A DNA stretch of 64,000 bases from Bidens hawaiensis (GCA_021521415.1 JAIQDT010014322.1:62001-126000); one strand, 5' to 3'. Positions 1-11,544 are shown, numbered from the stretch's first letter. The notes: generated from the letters alone by a model not told the origin. A program made the numbers and translations.

Positions 1-474
1 CTTTTCCCACCCTTTCCAATATAAAAACAAAGTGTTGTGAGTTGTGAAATACTGAAATATCTGGGCTGTAGTCCAAGTTAGATCGGTCAAAATTTGGTTA
101 GCAAATTAAGCCCATGTGAGTATGTGACGGTACTTAGTTAAATCAAATTTTAACTAAGTACTGTATCAAATTAAAACCTTTTTTCTTTCAACTGGTATTT
201 AACAAGTTTTTCAAATTATTGAAGCTATGATACAAATGTGAAACGTATTAAATAGTAATTATTCAAACTTGGAACACACATTTGAAATATCCAAATAATT
301 GATGCATCTATAACGTGTGAACCATACAATTTCTAGCTTCGCTATGGTAGTCTAGTCCTTCAAAATGCTCATCTTATCATTACTTAAAGATACTTTAGTA
401 TTTAATTAAATGACATTTCATTAAAAAAAAACTAATTACAAGTAAAGAATCGTAAAACCATGTTAGCACTTGTA
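1..474. other. AT-rich non-coding stretch
   Basis: No reading frame, RNA gene or repeat boundary that I can support is visible here. The sequence is AT-rich intergenic DNA up to the Helitron start at 475. Confidence 0.5.
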
Positions 475-633
475 TCTACTATTATAATAAACAAAAATGA
501 TGTTTATGCCACATGACACCTAATTGGTTTATTTTTGTGCCAAGTGGCACCCTTATCTTGTAACATTTAATTCATAATTTTTTAATTAAAACAAATCAAT
601 TCAACCCGTGTAACACACGGGTTTTTAACCTAG
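475..633 (+). mobile_element. Mini-Helitron, non-autonomous
   Basis: The element starts with TCTACTATTATAATAAAC and ends with CTAG, and it sits between an A (474) and a T (634), which is the Helitron insertion site. A terminal hairpin at 603-623 (stem ACCCGTG / CACGGGT) lies about 7 nt before the CTAG end, as Helitron 3' termini require. There is no coding capacity in 159 bp, so it would depend on a Rep/helicase supplied elsewhere. No target duplication is expected and none is seen. Confidence 0.8.
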
Positions 634-1295
634 TATATTATATAGAGAAATGCAAATGCCATGTAAGCACTAGTAATGCATAAAAAAATATTGTGTAGTC
701 ATTATATTTGCTAAACACTATGTACGGATAAACTTTAAAATTGGTTATATACCGAACGTTGTTTTAGTTAACTACTATGGTTGGTTCAATTTAAAAAGAA
801 TAAGAAGAAGAAGAAAGAACAAACAAAAGGTAATTTGTACTCAAATGACTTAATACCAACCATAAATTAATGTTGTTATCATAATTTTCTAAGGTAGGAC
901 AAGTTCGTGTGATGTTCCTCCCCATTAAATGTACTTGTAAGTAGTGGTTGATGGTTTAGTGTGGTGATGTGAAAGTATATCCTTTTGGCTTCGTTTCCTA
1001 AGATATTTAACATAATCAATACGTGTCCAATCCAAATTGTGGAAAACATTTAAATAAAAAACTTTTTATGGGTGATTTCAAGATCGAAGAAAGTAACAGT
1101 CGATTGAGACACTTAGTGTAAATTTAATATACTAAATATGTATGTTATATGTCTTGTTTGATGTGAAATAGTTTTGCTAGTTCCCTTTCTTAATATAACT
1201 CCGCCTTTCAAAAGATTTACAACAAAACATAAATATGATTGATCAACTCTTTGATAATTCTACGATATCATAATCCTTCTATAATATTTTATTTA
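634..1295. other. AT-rich non-coding stretch
   Basis: I see no supported gene here. It separates the Helitron from the long-TIR element. Confidence 0.5.
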
Positions 1296-2238
1296 ACACA
1301 ATTACCTAGATACTCCCTGGCATTTCCCTAAAATAACAAGATTGGGTACTAGAGTTGCAAAACCACATGTGTGGGTACTAAAGTTTCAATTTTGTAACAA
1401 TGTTAGGTATTAACTTTTGTTAGATGTTCACATATGGTAGGCATATGAAAAAAAAAACTGAGGAAATTATTATCATTACACCTTTCCACTCAAATTGTCA
1501 TACTAATAAGAATATCAAATTCCCATACTATATATTTATGACTGATATGTCGTGCAACTTAAATGCGACACATTATTATAAAGTAAGTATGATTTATATC
1601 CATTTATCTTATAAATATGATACTTTGAAACATTTGTTGTATCGATTGCCAATAACATACTGGTACCGTGACAAACACGCCTGCAACTGACCGAACAACA
1701 ATGTATTATGGGTCCATACTTACTAATAGTTTTTGAAACCTTTTTTTTTGATCAATTTAAAACACATTTTTTATGGGTTCATACTTATGTCAGACAAGGC
1801 TTATTTGAGAAAATCATTAAAAATAAACATTTTTTAATTGTAAACAATACCGAGTACAGGTACTATAACCCACCGAACTGTGTTCGGAATAATGCATTAT
1901 TTTTGGCTAAACGATACTAATTTCCACCGGCAACGAATCGAACAAAACTGATACCGATCAAACAATTCAGATACTGGTATTATTGGAACCATTGTCAAAG
2001 TTGTTTTTCTTCACGTCTTTATTAGTATCAAAATAAGGAGCGAGAAGGTGTAACGACAATGCTCTCTGCTTTTTTGTCCATGCCTATCATTTCTATTAAC
2101 ATTTAACGAAAGTTAAAAGTTAGTACTTAACATTATTACAAAATTAAAACCTTAGTACCCATATATGTGACTTTTAAACCTTAGTACCAAGTCTTGTTAC
2201 TTCTTGAAAACGTTAGGGACTAACTGTATAATTGTGTC
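1296..2238. mobile_element. Non-coding element with long imperfect TIRs
   Basis: The left arm (about 1296-1430) and the reverse complement of the right arm (about 2097-2238) align over about 130 bp. Shared blocks include ACACAATTA, TCCCT, AACAAG, GGGTACTAA and AATTTTGTAA. Long TIRs around a non-coding interior suggest a Mutator-like non-autonomous or fold-back element. The two short interior reading frames (1424-1690 and 1708-1920) look spurious. I could not fix the exact ends or a target duplication. Confidence 0.55.
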
Positions 2239-3165
2239 CATTTTACTTTATATCACTTGGGCCTGTTTTCATTTTCCATATGGGCTTATATGGACGTTGG
2301 GCTTTCTAGTTCAAACCTGTCATCCCCAATTATCAATATCGTCATAAATTGAAAATATTAATTAGTTATTTTTTTTCCTGTATGAAAGATTGGTATCCCA
2401 TCTCAGAAAAAATCATGTGTTTTCAAACTCTGAAGAAAAAGACAAAAAAGATATGAATAGATACAAAATTAAATGAGTTAATTGTCCTTTGATCATTTAC
2501 TTGGATACTAACAAAACGCAAGCAAAGATTTATTAATTTTTAAAAAGTGTCAAAAGATAGAAGACGATATCTAAACCTTTTTGACCAAATTACATGGTCC
2601 AATTATTACGCAATTATAATCCTTTCTAAATTTTTTAGACGGTTTTCTTGTGTTTTAGGCAATCGCAAAATTATATGTATATTTTTATATTTCTTTCAGT
2701 AATCGCTTAACGATCAAGAATCACGCTCAACTGAAAGCATATTGTATTTTCATGGCTCATGAAAGAATAACATATATATGCTATATAGTCTATAGGAAAA
2801 TTGTCTCTTTGAAAATATATGCGTATATGTTTACTTTTATGATTCTGGACACGATTTGTCACTTCATAATTCTTACAATCGCAAAATTTTAATGACGAGA
2901 TTAGATTAATTTGGAGCGATATCAAGTATGTGACGTCACGGATCCGTAAATTTTAACTCGTGTTATTTTTCCAAAATGGTTAATGAATATTCACGTAAAA
3001 AAGAGTATCATGTACTATATAACATATTTTAACGGTACGTAGATTCGCACATGACACCAATCATGAAACTAATTAATATCCATTAAAACCAACAAATACA
3101 TTATCATCATCATAAGATCTTATTCATAAACCATGCATGCCCAAGTCTAGAAGGTTCAACACATC
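2239..3165. other. Non-coding stretch downstream of the bZIP-like gene
   Basis: AT-rich, with no supported gene. The short minus-strand frame at 2707-2925 has no recognisable domain. The last part would be the 3' flank of the minus-strand bZIP-like gene. Confidence 0.5.
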
Positions 3166-4038
3166 TTAGTTGTATGGTGGTGGAGGTGGCGGGGCGAGGG
3201 TGGCTGCGGCGGTTGCTTGCATTTGCATTATGTGTAGTTCCTTCCACCAATCTCTCTCCAATGTGTTATTAGAGATTTCAGCTACAAAAATTAATAAACA
3301 AACAACTTAAAAGTTTTAATTAATTATCTTTTAAAAACATTAAGTAGCTTTAAAATGAAACACATAAAATTATATGAACTAAATACCAGCTCGCAGATTG
3401 CTTATGTCAGTAGTATCTTGTAATTTTTGAGACAACATTTCTTTCTCAAGCCCTAAATGCGATCGAACATGTTGTTCTTGTTCAATCCGCGGCCGAAGGT
3501 TAGCTACAGTACCCTACAACAAAAGTTGAAAGAGAAATGAGTGTCAAATATAACTAGCAAGTTTAGCAAAAACAACTTTAAATAAAAATTTTAAATTAAC
3601 GCGCACATGTTTTATAAAGTAATAAAACTAACAAATAAACAAGGAAATTACCTCCAACTCTTTGTGACTCTTCTCTAACTCGGCCACTTTGTTGAGCTTC
3701 TTGTCATGAGACTTCTTTGCAGCATAGCGGTTTGAGATAACCCTAACACGACAAAGATATTAAATTACGTATGTGAAAACAACGTCATTAAGCGTGTAAA
3801 AGTAACATTAGTTTAGATTTACTAACCGTCTCATTTGTTTCTTGTCCATATTCGGATCTAGCTTACCCATTCTTATTTCATGCTCTATTGCCGCATTAAG
3901 GGCAGCAGTGCTCATGATTTTAGCGCCCTTAGGCAATATGTGAGCACTGTTGACTTGAGCTAGTGGTACCAATGATGGTTCACCAACCATGTGACTCTTG
4001 TTTTTACCATAACTAGTAAACTCGTTTGAGCTTGACAT
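3166..4038 (-). CDS. bZIP-like transcription factor, four exons
   Basis: I join four exons on the minus strand: 4038-3827, 3742-3652, 3513-3387 and 3281-3166. All introns are GT..AG and phase is kept, giving 181 aa. Residues about 64-97 form a basic region plus a short zipper: RRVISNRYAAKKSHDKK, then leucines at three heptad steps (VAEL, HKEL, VANL). A proline follows, so the zipper is only about three heptads. In canonical bZIPs the basic region is N-x7-R/K; here the position holds His (NRYAAKKSH), which may weaken DNA binding. The C-terminus carries WWKEL and a run of prolines before the stop. The ISNR...KKS core is closest in style to plant group E (bZIP34/61-like) proteins, but the protein is short and divergent. 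Expected site is the nucleus. A TATA-like box lies at 4089-4096. It could be a lineage-specific paralogue or a dimer partner that does not bind DNA itself. Confidence 0.75.
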
Positions 4039-4088
4039 TTCTTTTACTATGTTTTTTTCTAATGCTAAGAGTATGTTTTGTTGTTTCG

Positions 4089-4096
4089 TATTTATA
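4089..4096 (-). promoter_or_regulatory. TATA-like box of the bZIP-like gene
   Basis: TATAAATA reads on the minus strand about 50 bp upstream of the ATG at 4038. This would leave a short leader of roughly 25 nt. Confidence 0.5.
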
Positions 4097-4282
4097 GGGC
4101 AAATGTCATTAATACATAAGGTTAAGAATCAATGTGTTTGACTAGGTTTACACAAATATTTAATTATTTATAAGGATTTAGCCGTTAAAAAAGAAACTAT
4201 GGATTTTAATATAATATGAAATTTAACAAATTAATAACAATATGGAAAAACACTTAACATATACTGGGTTTGGATCAAATAC

Positions 4283-4954
4283 AAATGAAATTAGCGTGCT
4301 AAACGTGAGAATTAAGTAGAGTAATTATATATACAAGTACGGTAATTATGTAATTATATCATAGAGTAATTATGTTATCATAGAGTAATTACATAATTAC
4401 TCTACTTGTACATATAATTACTCTCAGTGTTTTAAAAACCAGTTCAAACCGACCGGTTGAATCGGTTAAACCGGATTTTGCATAGTAGGCTGGTATTTTA
4501 AGTCCGGTATTTTTTGACTGGTTTGCTAGAACATCGTGTCGGCGGTTTTTTTTGTCTAAAATACCGGTTTTTACCGGCAAACGGGTTTTAAGACCGAGAA
4601 TTTTTTGATATTTGCAGCCCATATTTTTTCAAAATTACTTTTAACCCAACAACTAACATTCAAACGTGTAAACATTAGGACTATTTTTTTTAAACTTGAG
4701 TGCTTTTGCATTATTTTTTTAATATGAATTAACTTTTGGATTATTTTTAGTTACGGGAATCATTTAGTTTTGGTTATTTTTTTTATTAAAAATATATTTA
4801 TAGAAAGTTATAAGGTACACTATTCAACCGGTCGAACCTCCCGGTATTCAACCGGTTGTACCATTTTTAGCCCAATACGGTACAAGTAAAATACCGGTTT
4901 TTAAAACATTGATTACTCTACTTGATTCTCACGTTTAACACGTTAATTTCATTT
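4283..4954. mobile_element. Fold-back/MITE-like element with about 42-bp TIRs
   Basis: The left arm (4283-4327) and the reverse complement of the right arm (4912-4954) match over about 42 bp with a few differences: AAATGAAATTA, CGTG, TAAACGTGAGAAT, AAGTAGAGTAAT. The interior left of the nested hAT MITE is full of further palindromic GAGTAATTA/TAATTACTC motifs. There is no coding capacity and the superfamily is not assigned. Confidence 0.6.
4425..4911. mobile_element. hAT-type MITE with 8-bp target duplication
   Basis: The left end is CAGTGTTTTAAAAACC; the reverse complement of the right end is CAATGTTTTAAAAACC. The flanks carry a perfect 8-bp duplication ATTACTCT at 4417-4424 and 4912-4919. 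An 8-bp duplication with CAGTGTTTTAAAA-type ends is diagnostic of hAT MITEs. The interior is rich in ACCGGTT-like subterminal motifs. It inserted into the fold-back element 4283-4954 and so is younger than it. Confidence 0.85.
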
Positions 4955-5283
4955 CTACGTTAACATTCCCTACTTAACTATAGATTTGAATACAAAAATA
5001 AGGATTATTGGTTCTCTTTTCGGCTATAATAGTTTATTGTTCTGTTTTCATACTTGGATGGTTGAGCGTGGGTTGTAATTGCGCGCGCTCGGTGGTTTGG
5101 TTTTTTTTTTTTTTGTATTTGGTGGTTTCTAGCGTCTTCCTAGTATTTTTAATACTATCTTGTTGATTGTTAAATAAAATTACAAAAAAGGAAAATATAT
5201 GATTTTGTTAATATTTTAAAAAAATTACTAATTCTTTTCTTTTCATTGGTAATTGTGCATTAATGTAATTGTTTTTATACACA
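4955..5283. other. AT-rich non-coding stretch
   Basis: I see nothing supported here apart from low-complexity T-runs around 5100. Confidence 0.45.
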
Positions 5284-5658
5284 ATTATTTTTCGTCTAAT
5301 AATTAACATTTAATACTTAATAATCATAATCTTGTAATACATATGGTGTACACAATACTATATTTAAGATTCAAAATATTAACTTTTGAAAATGTGCAAT
5401 ACAATTACATAAGTTTATAATCAATATATTTTAATGAAAATAATATGTAAATTAAAAAAATTATCATTATTTTTTCGTCTAATAATTAACTTTTAATACC
5501 TAATAATCACAATCTCGTAATACATATGGTGTACGTGATACTATTTTTAAGATTCAAAAGATTAACTTTTGAAAATGTGTAACACAATTACATAAGTTGA
5601 TAATTAATCAATATATATTAACTAAAATAATATGTAAATTATAAAAAAAAAATTATCA
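5284..5658. repeat. Two-copy tandem duplication, unit about 185 bp
   Basis: The block starting TTTTCGTCTAATAATTAAC near 5289 recurs near 5474. Both copies share AATACATATGGTGTAC, TAAGATTCAAAA and the stretch around AATAATATGTAAATTA in the same order, with scattered substitutions. It is non-coding and extremely AT-rich. Confidence 0.7.
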
Positions 5659-7239
5659 TCATTGACTAAATTTAATGGCATTAATTTACTGCATACTATA
5701 TATGATACTAACATATCTCTTTCCTTATCTTGAATTTAAGTTCATAAATTAAATAACTATTATACAACGTGGAGTAAATTGCTATTTTGATTTTTATGTT
5801 TATTTTTCATAGCTCATTTAGTTCAAAATAATAATTTTTGAACAAATGAATCCTGAGGTTCAGCTTTATTAGTTGTTTTTTGGCCCTTGAGATGACAAAT
5901 GATAAGTTTCTTTTATTTTTCCCTTTCTTTTTTTTTTTTACACTTATTTAATTCTTCTTATCATTTTTATATTATATATTATAGTTTTGACAACAAAAAA
6001 TAAATAAATTTAAATTAACCAACTTATTTGTTTTATAAAATTGTATATTTTTTAAACTTGTTAATAATTAATTTATTTTCATTTGTTTAAATGTGTTATA
6101 TATTTTTCTCACTTTTTAATCATATAGATTTTTTCTTTAAAATTATAACACTTGACTAATTAAGCAAACTTATTTGTTTTATAAACATATATACGTTTAA
6201 ATTATTTATTTATTTATGATTTTTTAATTACAAGATTTCATAGTCGTGTTCCTTCTTTAAGAAAATGAGGGTACTCGAACAAATGAATTACAAACAATAA
6301 ACTACAAAACTACATATTATTAAAACAATCGAAAATAAAATAAACAAGCATGCATTTAGCACTTGCTCAAGATTAAGTGTATAATTACCTCATAAATGTT
6401 AAACTTCAAATAATTCTCTACCATTTAAAAAAATAGCATGAAAATATTATAACAATTGTATAATGATACAAGTAAATAACTTAATCTAACAATCGAAAAT
6501 AAGTAAATTATAAAAATTGTTAAAAACATAGTTTTATAAAATAAATAAGAATAAATTTCTTTACTTATAAGTAAAACTTAAAAAAAAATCTATAAGTTAG
6601 AAAAATATATAACTTATTTAAAAAAGCAAAAATAAATAACTTCAGTGGAAAATGAAAAAATAAAAATAACATATATATAATAAAATAAATAAGTTGGTTA
6701 ATTAATTAATAATTTTTTTTTGTTAAATGTATAAAATGAAAGTGATAAAAAAAAATTAAAGAAATTTTACTATTTATAGCCTTAGGATCACATAAATTCG
6801 TCGTAAAACGTGGAATATATTACCTAGTATCTATTATTTTGTAGATTTGATCAGATGTAAACCTGGTAATCTTCAATGTTCTAATCATAGTCTTACCGTA
6901 GGAGACAATATTAACAGAACTAGTAGCTAGAACTCGATCCTCAAGGCCTTTGATAAGAGGCTCTCGGTTTGTAAGACTTCGGTCCTTTTGGCATGGGAAG
7001 ATTAACTCATTTGAAATTAGTGATGGAAACGTTACCTACATATTTTTTTTTGGAAAGACGGTATTTTATAAAAATAAAAAAAAACAGTCCTAGTAAGTAG
7101 CTAGAACAAAAAAAAACGTTACCTATATATTGTTTTCTCTCGTTTTAAAGCTTCTTGCAACATCATTGATCAATTGGAAGTGAGAAGAAGAAACTTCTTA
7201 CACCTCTATAAGACGCAAACATAGTTCTTCTAACCAAAT
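5659..7239. other. AT-rich stretch with a weak inverted repeat
   Basis: There are no supported genes. A loose inverted repeat pairs about 5935-6040 with about 6665-6775 (shared blocks AAATAAGTTGGTTAAT and AAATGATAA/AAGTGATAA). It may be an old fold-back element, but the arms are too AT-rich for certainty. Confidence 0.35.
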
Positions 7240-7439
7240 GACGGTGGAGATATAAAAATTAACCCGGTGCACTTTGGAGAAAGGTTATTTTGTCGTTATA
7301 CTCTTCGTTTCAATTTTGGCCAACTCTTCCCCATTTCTAAAAAGCAACCGGGCACATGAAACACTGTGGCTAAATTGGGAAATCATTTCGCTTATTTGAA
7401 TTCAATTTGGGCAATCTTATTTGGAAATAGAGATGGAAA

Positions 7440-8008
7440 AGATCTTTATCTAAAGCAGAATTTAGAGAGTTAGCGGAGTGCCTTATTTTGTTACAACATG
7501 TGGTTCTTAACAATATACCGTATCGTGGGTCTGGTCCATCGACTCCTCTGGATTTTTCGGTCGCCTTATGAAAAAATTGTTATCTGATGCTTCCGTTTTC
7601 CTCGTCTCGCTCTTTATGAGGTGGAATAGATGGGTCCCCAAAAAAGTCAATATTCATGCTTGGAAGACGGGAATGGATATAATCTCGACTCTCATGGAAT
7701 TATCCAAACGAAATATTGAAGTGGACTCGGTTGTTTGTAAACTTTGCGGAGATTACGAGAAATCGAGCAATCACCTTATCTTGTCTTATCTTTTTCGCTT
7801 TGTTGATTTGGCAAGGTATTTGCAATTAATGTCATTTGCCCCTATTTATGGTCTCGATTGCAAATTTGCTCAAAATCCATGTATGAGCACTTTGGACCAC
7901 CGAAAGAACAAGATCATATATGGGATTATTCTTATCGCTAGTTGGTGCATTTGGAAGAAAAGAAATAATCTTAATTTTTTACAAAAACCAACATTACTAA
8001 AACATTAG
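7440..8008 (+). pseudogene. LINE (non-LTR retrotransposon) remnant, zf-RVT part
   Basis: The open frame 7568-8008 encodes RWVPKKVNIHAWKT, then VCKLCGDYEKSSNHLIL, then ASWCIWKKRNN. This is the order of the zinc-binding domain found C-terminal to plant LINE reverse transcriptases (W-PKKVN-AW, C-LC---E---HL, W--W--RN). Just upstream the same frame reads WVWSIDSSGFF, the usual lead-in to that domain, and a different frame near 7450 reads EFRELAECL, so at least one frameshift has occurred. Only the C-terminal end of ORF2 remains; no reverse transcriptase core or poly(A) tail is visible. Confidence 0.75.
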
Positions 8009-8028
8009 AGAACATTAAGTCGTTGGGG

Positions 8029-8919
8029 TAGGGGCGGACCCACATAGTGTGGATCGGGGTCCCGGGACACCAATATTTTTTAGAAATTTCTTGAATGCGG
8101 TATATTAATTTTTTCAAGGACCATATAATAATTAATAGATGGAACCCTTATTATGAATATCAACTTTGCTGTGATGGTAGCTCCCTCCTTTCTCAACTTA
8201 AAGTTAAAGGTCCTTTTTCAACTTAAAGGTCATGTGTTCAGCCTTACTCAATCCGTTTTTTCTCTTTTTTTCCTTTTTTTAAAAAAATATTCACTCCAAT
8301 AGCAATTATAAACTGGACTATTTTTTCCCACAAGTATGGCATCAGTTGGGATGCAGATTAAATTGAGACAGAAGCATGCACAGTAAAAAAGATTAGCAAA
8401 TACAATCTCCATGAAACACTTTAAAATTTAAATAACTACAAGATGGAATATATTAGTGGGTGCAAGTATTCCTAAACAACTAATATCAAGTTGGACATGG
8501 AATGATTAACCTCTTGCTAATTTTAAACAAAGTTAACGAAATTACAAATTACACTTGTAACAACGAATATAGCCATAAGGGATAAAGGAGAAGTTGGTTG
8601 TAGATTAAGACCATTTACTCCCGATTAGTTTAACGACTTTAAGTATTGGTTTGAGTATAGTGTAAAGACGAATAAAGTATTTTGTTTGCTTTGCTACTTG
8701 TTCAATAAAAACGGTCAAAAAGTTGCATTTTTAACCTATGAATATCATGGTTGGAAAAAAAAAGAGAGATTGGCTGCTCATGTAGGTAAGCAATATAGAT
8801 ATCACACTTAAATTGGAGTATGGGACCTCGCCCCGACCCGACCGAACAATGACGACCCGAAAATTTTGAGCATCGGAAAACTGGGACCCCAATAAGCAAA
8901 AATCCTGGGTCCACCACTG
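8029..8919 (+). mobile_element. Degenerate hAT element with a TTF-type zinc-finger remnant
   Basis: The ends form imperfect TIRs: left TAGGGGCGGACCCA, right (reverse complement) CAGTGGTGGACCCA. Both are followed after a gap by GGGGTCCC. Flanks GTTGGGGT (8022-8029) and GTTAGGGG (8920-8927) look like a decayed 8-bp duplication. The interior at about 8629-8805 translates to FKYWFEYSV, VFCLLCYLF and GWKKKERLAAHVG, the pattern of the TTF-type zinc finger at the N-terminus of plant hAT (DUF4371) transposases. The hAT dimerisation region is absent, so this is a deletion derivative. Confidence 0.7.
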
Positions 8920-9346
8920 GTTAGGGGTATCTTTGGATTAAAGTCCACTCGCCTTTCAATTAAATTAGGGTGTATGGCCCAGTTTGCACCCTCTTGGTAG
9001 TTGAACGCATGCGCAACCAAACTTTTGGGGAGACCTTTATCTCTAAACCTCATCACACCACAATCTAATCGGACGGTCTAATACCTTTTAACATGTCTAT
9101 ATTCTATAAACCAACCCATGAACTACACATTGCAACCTTATGTCTGTCTTCTAGCATGAAAGCAAACACATACATGCTACTTGCACTAACCAATTTGTTT
9201 CCATCCTCAATTCAATATTCACACGCAAAAAAAGAGACTTAAAAAAGACAAATATTGGACCATAACATTATTTATTCACAATTACTATATCAAGAAATAA
9301 AATAAAAGAACATAGAGGTGTGAAGAAGTTATGAATGATAACTTAG

Positions 9347-9562
9347 ATGGGTACTAGTACTGAAAATGAAGTCCTAGGAGCACCCGTGATAGCTCCGGTT
9401 TATTCCGATAATATTGTCCATGATCGGCGGAGCTATGCTATTGACGGTGAAATCATGGCGCTTGTCGTTATTCTTGTATTCTCGGTCTTCCTTGTCTTCC
9501 TCATTCTAGCTCCTCATCTCATGAGGCTAAGAAAGAGTAATGGAGATTCGGAATCTAGGTAA
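9347..9562 (+). CDS. Small single-pass membrane protein, copy 1 (71 aa)
   Basis: I do not recognise a named family. The protein has a hydrophilic N-terminus (about 1-34) ending RRSYAIDGEIM, one hydrophobic segment (about 37-58, ALVVILVFSVFLVFLILAP) and a short basic tail RLRKSN. The DGEIM-plus-TM layout resembles the N-terminus of plant ATL RING-H2 ligases, but no RING follows before the stop. The tandem copy at 11545-11760 encodes a near-identical protein; the two differ by in-frame 3-bp indels, so the frame appears maintained. A three-codon upstream ORF (ATG ATA ACT TAG, 9335-9346) ends directly at the start codon in both copies. It could be a real small membrane protein or a truncated ATL relic. 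Confidence 0.6.
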   Translation: MGTSTENEVLGAPVIAPVYSDNIVHDRRSYAIDGEIMALVVILVFSVFLVFLILAPHLMRLRKSNGDSESR

Positions 9563-9849
9563 CGCGTAACATAGCTAGGAGCTTGAATTATGAAGAACAC
9601 GCGCACGAGTTCATGTTCATATGGTCTTTACTTGTATGAGGTAATAGACAATATTGTTAGATCTATTACTTGTCCTGCTGGTGGTTTATGTTCATGGATG
9701 CTTCAGTTTTTCATTGGTTATTATTATATGTACACATTTGAAGTTGTATACATCATATTAACTAACTATAAAAAACTCGGTGCATTACATGTTTCCTTAT
9801 ACTTCACACATATTGAGTCTCTCTGACTTTATCTCTGCAACTTATGGTA

Positions 9850-10660
9850 AATCTCACACATGAATCCAAACCTTTGGTGGTATGTGTAAAACTTGGAGCA
9901 ACACCAACTTGAAGGACCCGAATGGTTAATACGAAAAGTATAAGGATGGTACGGAAGATCTCAAGGAACGGTTTGGTGGAGATCCAAAGTTCAGGGACCA
10001 AGTAATAACTTGGTATCATAGTTATCTTTTATTTATTACTAAATAAATTAGAAGTCTAGTATGATTATGTTAATATGTTTCCTAGTTTGAGTAGGAGTAT
10101 GGTATTGGGTGTTATATAAACCCATAATTAGTTTTCTTTTGTTAGATTAGAAAGTATTTTGCTCTTGTATCTATTAATAGAAAAGAGCCGCATAAACGTT
10201 TTATGTATATCGTGTTTGGTGTTCTTGGTTCACTTGCCTAAGGTTTAACAAGGACTCACATATATATAGTATTAATGTATTATCACCTTGCACTCTTGTA
10301 GTCCGGTGAATCGATCTTTAAGTATTGACACTAGCGCCAATCCCAACTTTCAATTTATTACTGATAACAATTTCAGTCCTATATATCGTGAACTCCGTTT
10401 ATCTATGATGATGTGATGTGACAATTGTGTGAAAATATTATCTGGTAGAGCTTGAGGTCATAAAGAAAAAAAGAAATACAATGGTGTAGTGTTAGAACTC
10501 GAATGGCTTTTAACTAATTTCACATAGCAATTTTTTTACATATGCCGTGTTATTTATGTAAAATTTAACCAAATGTCTTTTAATAATTTTTAAAATGTTT
10601 TTAACTCACCTTAACAAACCGAATCAATAACGACTGAATTCCCGTTGCAGCACGTAAACC
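9850..10660. other. Intergenic spacer between the duplicated units
   Basis: I see no gene. Around 9900-10260 the text includes GTATCATAG, a TATATAAACCC box and AATAGAAAAGAGCCG, which recall a decayed retrotransposon LTR, but I found no partner LTR or target duplication. Confidence 0.35.
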
Positions 10661-10966
10661 GCGCTACCTCTAGCTTTCATACATGTTCGAGTCCCGGTTG
10701 ACCCCACGTGAAGCGCATAGGAAGTTTCCTAGTATCCATCCATTTTCAAAATATTTAGAAAATATTTAAGTGGGACCCAATTTGCACCCTCTTGATAGGT
10801 GAACGTGTGCACAACCATTGGTCTCTATCTAATCGGACGGTCTAAAACCTATTGACATGTCTGTTTTCCATAAAGCAACCTCATGTCTGTCTTGTAGCAT
10901 GAAAGCAAACACATAGATGCTACTTGCACAAATAATTTGTTTCCATTCTCAATTCAATATTGACAC

Positions 10967-11418
10967 TAGAGGTGCACAAATCGGTTTTTTTAAAAAAACC
11001 GGTTCGGTTAATAACCGGACCGGTTTTTCTTGGCCTGGAAAAAAACCGGTTTTTAAATAACCGGACCGGTTTATTAACCGGTTTTTTTGGTGCAAAACTC
11101 GGACCGGTCTAACCGGTTAGGACCGGTTTAGAAACCGGTAAGAACCGGTTAATAACCGGTTTTTTTAATTAACCGGTTTTTTTTTTTAAATAACCGGTTA
11201 ATAACCGGTTTTTTTCATAATAACCGGTTTTAAAATTAACCGGTTTTTTCCGTAACCGGTTCAGTAACCGGTTTTTTCTCTAGAACTTGTAACCGATATA
11301 CGAACCGGCGGTTACTAAACCGGTCAAACCGGTTTTTAAATAACCGGTTTTTGTAAAAACCGGTTTTCGGTTTAAACCGTTGAACCGGTTCACCAACCGG
11401 TTTTTTTGCCCATCTCTA
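10967..11418. mobile_element. hAT MITE built of ACCGGTT repeats, 8-bp TSD
   Basis: The left end is TAGAGGTGCACAAA; the reverse complement of the right end is TAGAGATGGGCAAA. The flanks are a perfect 8-bp duplication ATTGACAC (10959-10966 and 11419-11426). Nearly the whole 452 bp is a cluster of AACCGGTT/ACCGGTTTTT motifs in both orientations, as found in subterminal transposase-binding regions of hAT elements. It interrupts the upstream region of small-protein gene copy 2; the matching point in copy 1 (near 9218-9222) has no insert. Confidence 0.9.
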
Positions 11419-11544
11419 ATTGACACCATTGGCTTTTGGGGTCCAAAAAAGACAAATAAAGGACCATATTATTCTTTTAACGAGTACCATATATATTACA
11501 AGAAATAAATAAAAGGTGTGAAGAAATCAAGAATGATAACTTAG

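Noticed and set aside
9590..9826. A 78-codon frame after small-protein gene copy 1
   Set aside because: It is in the duplicated 3' flank, and the corresponding frame is not kept in the second copy.
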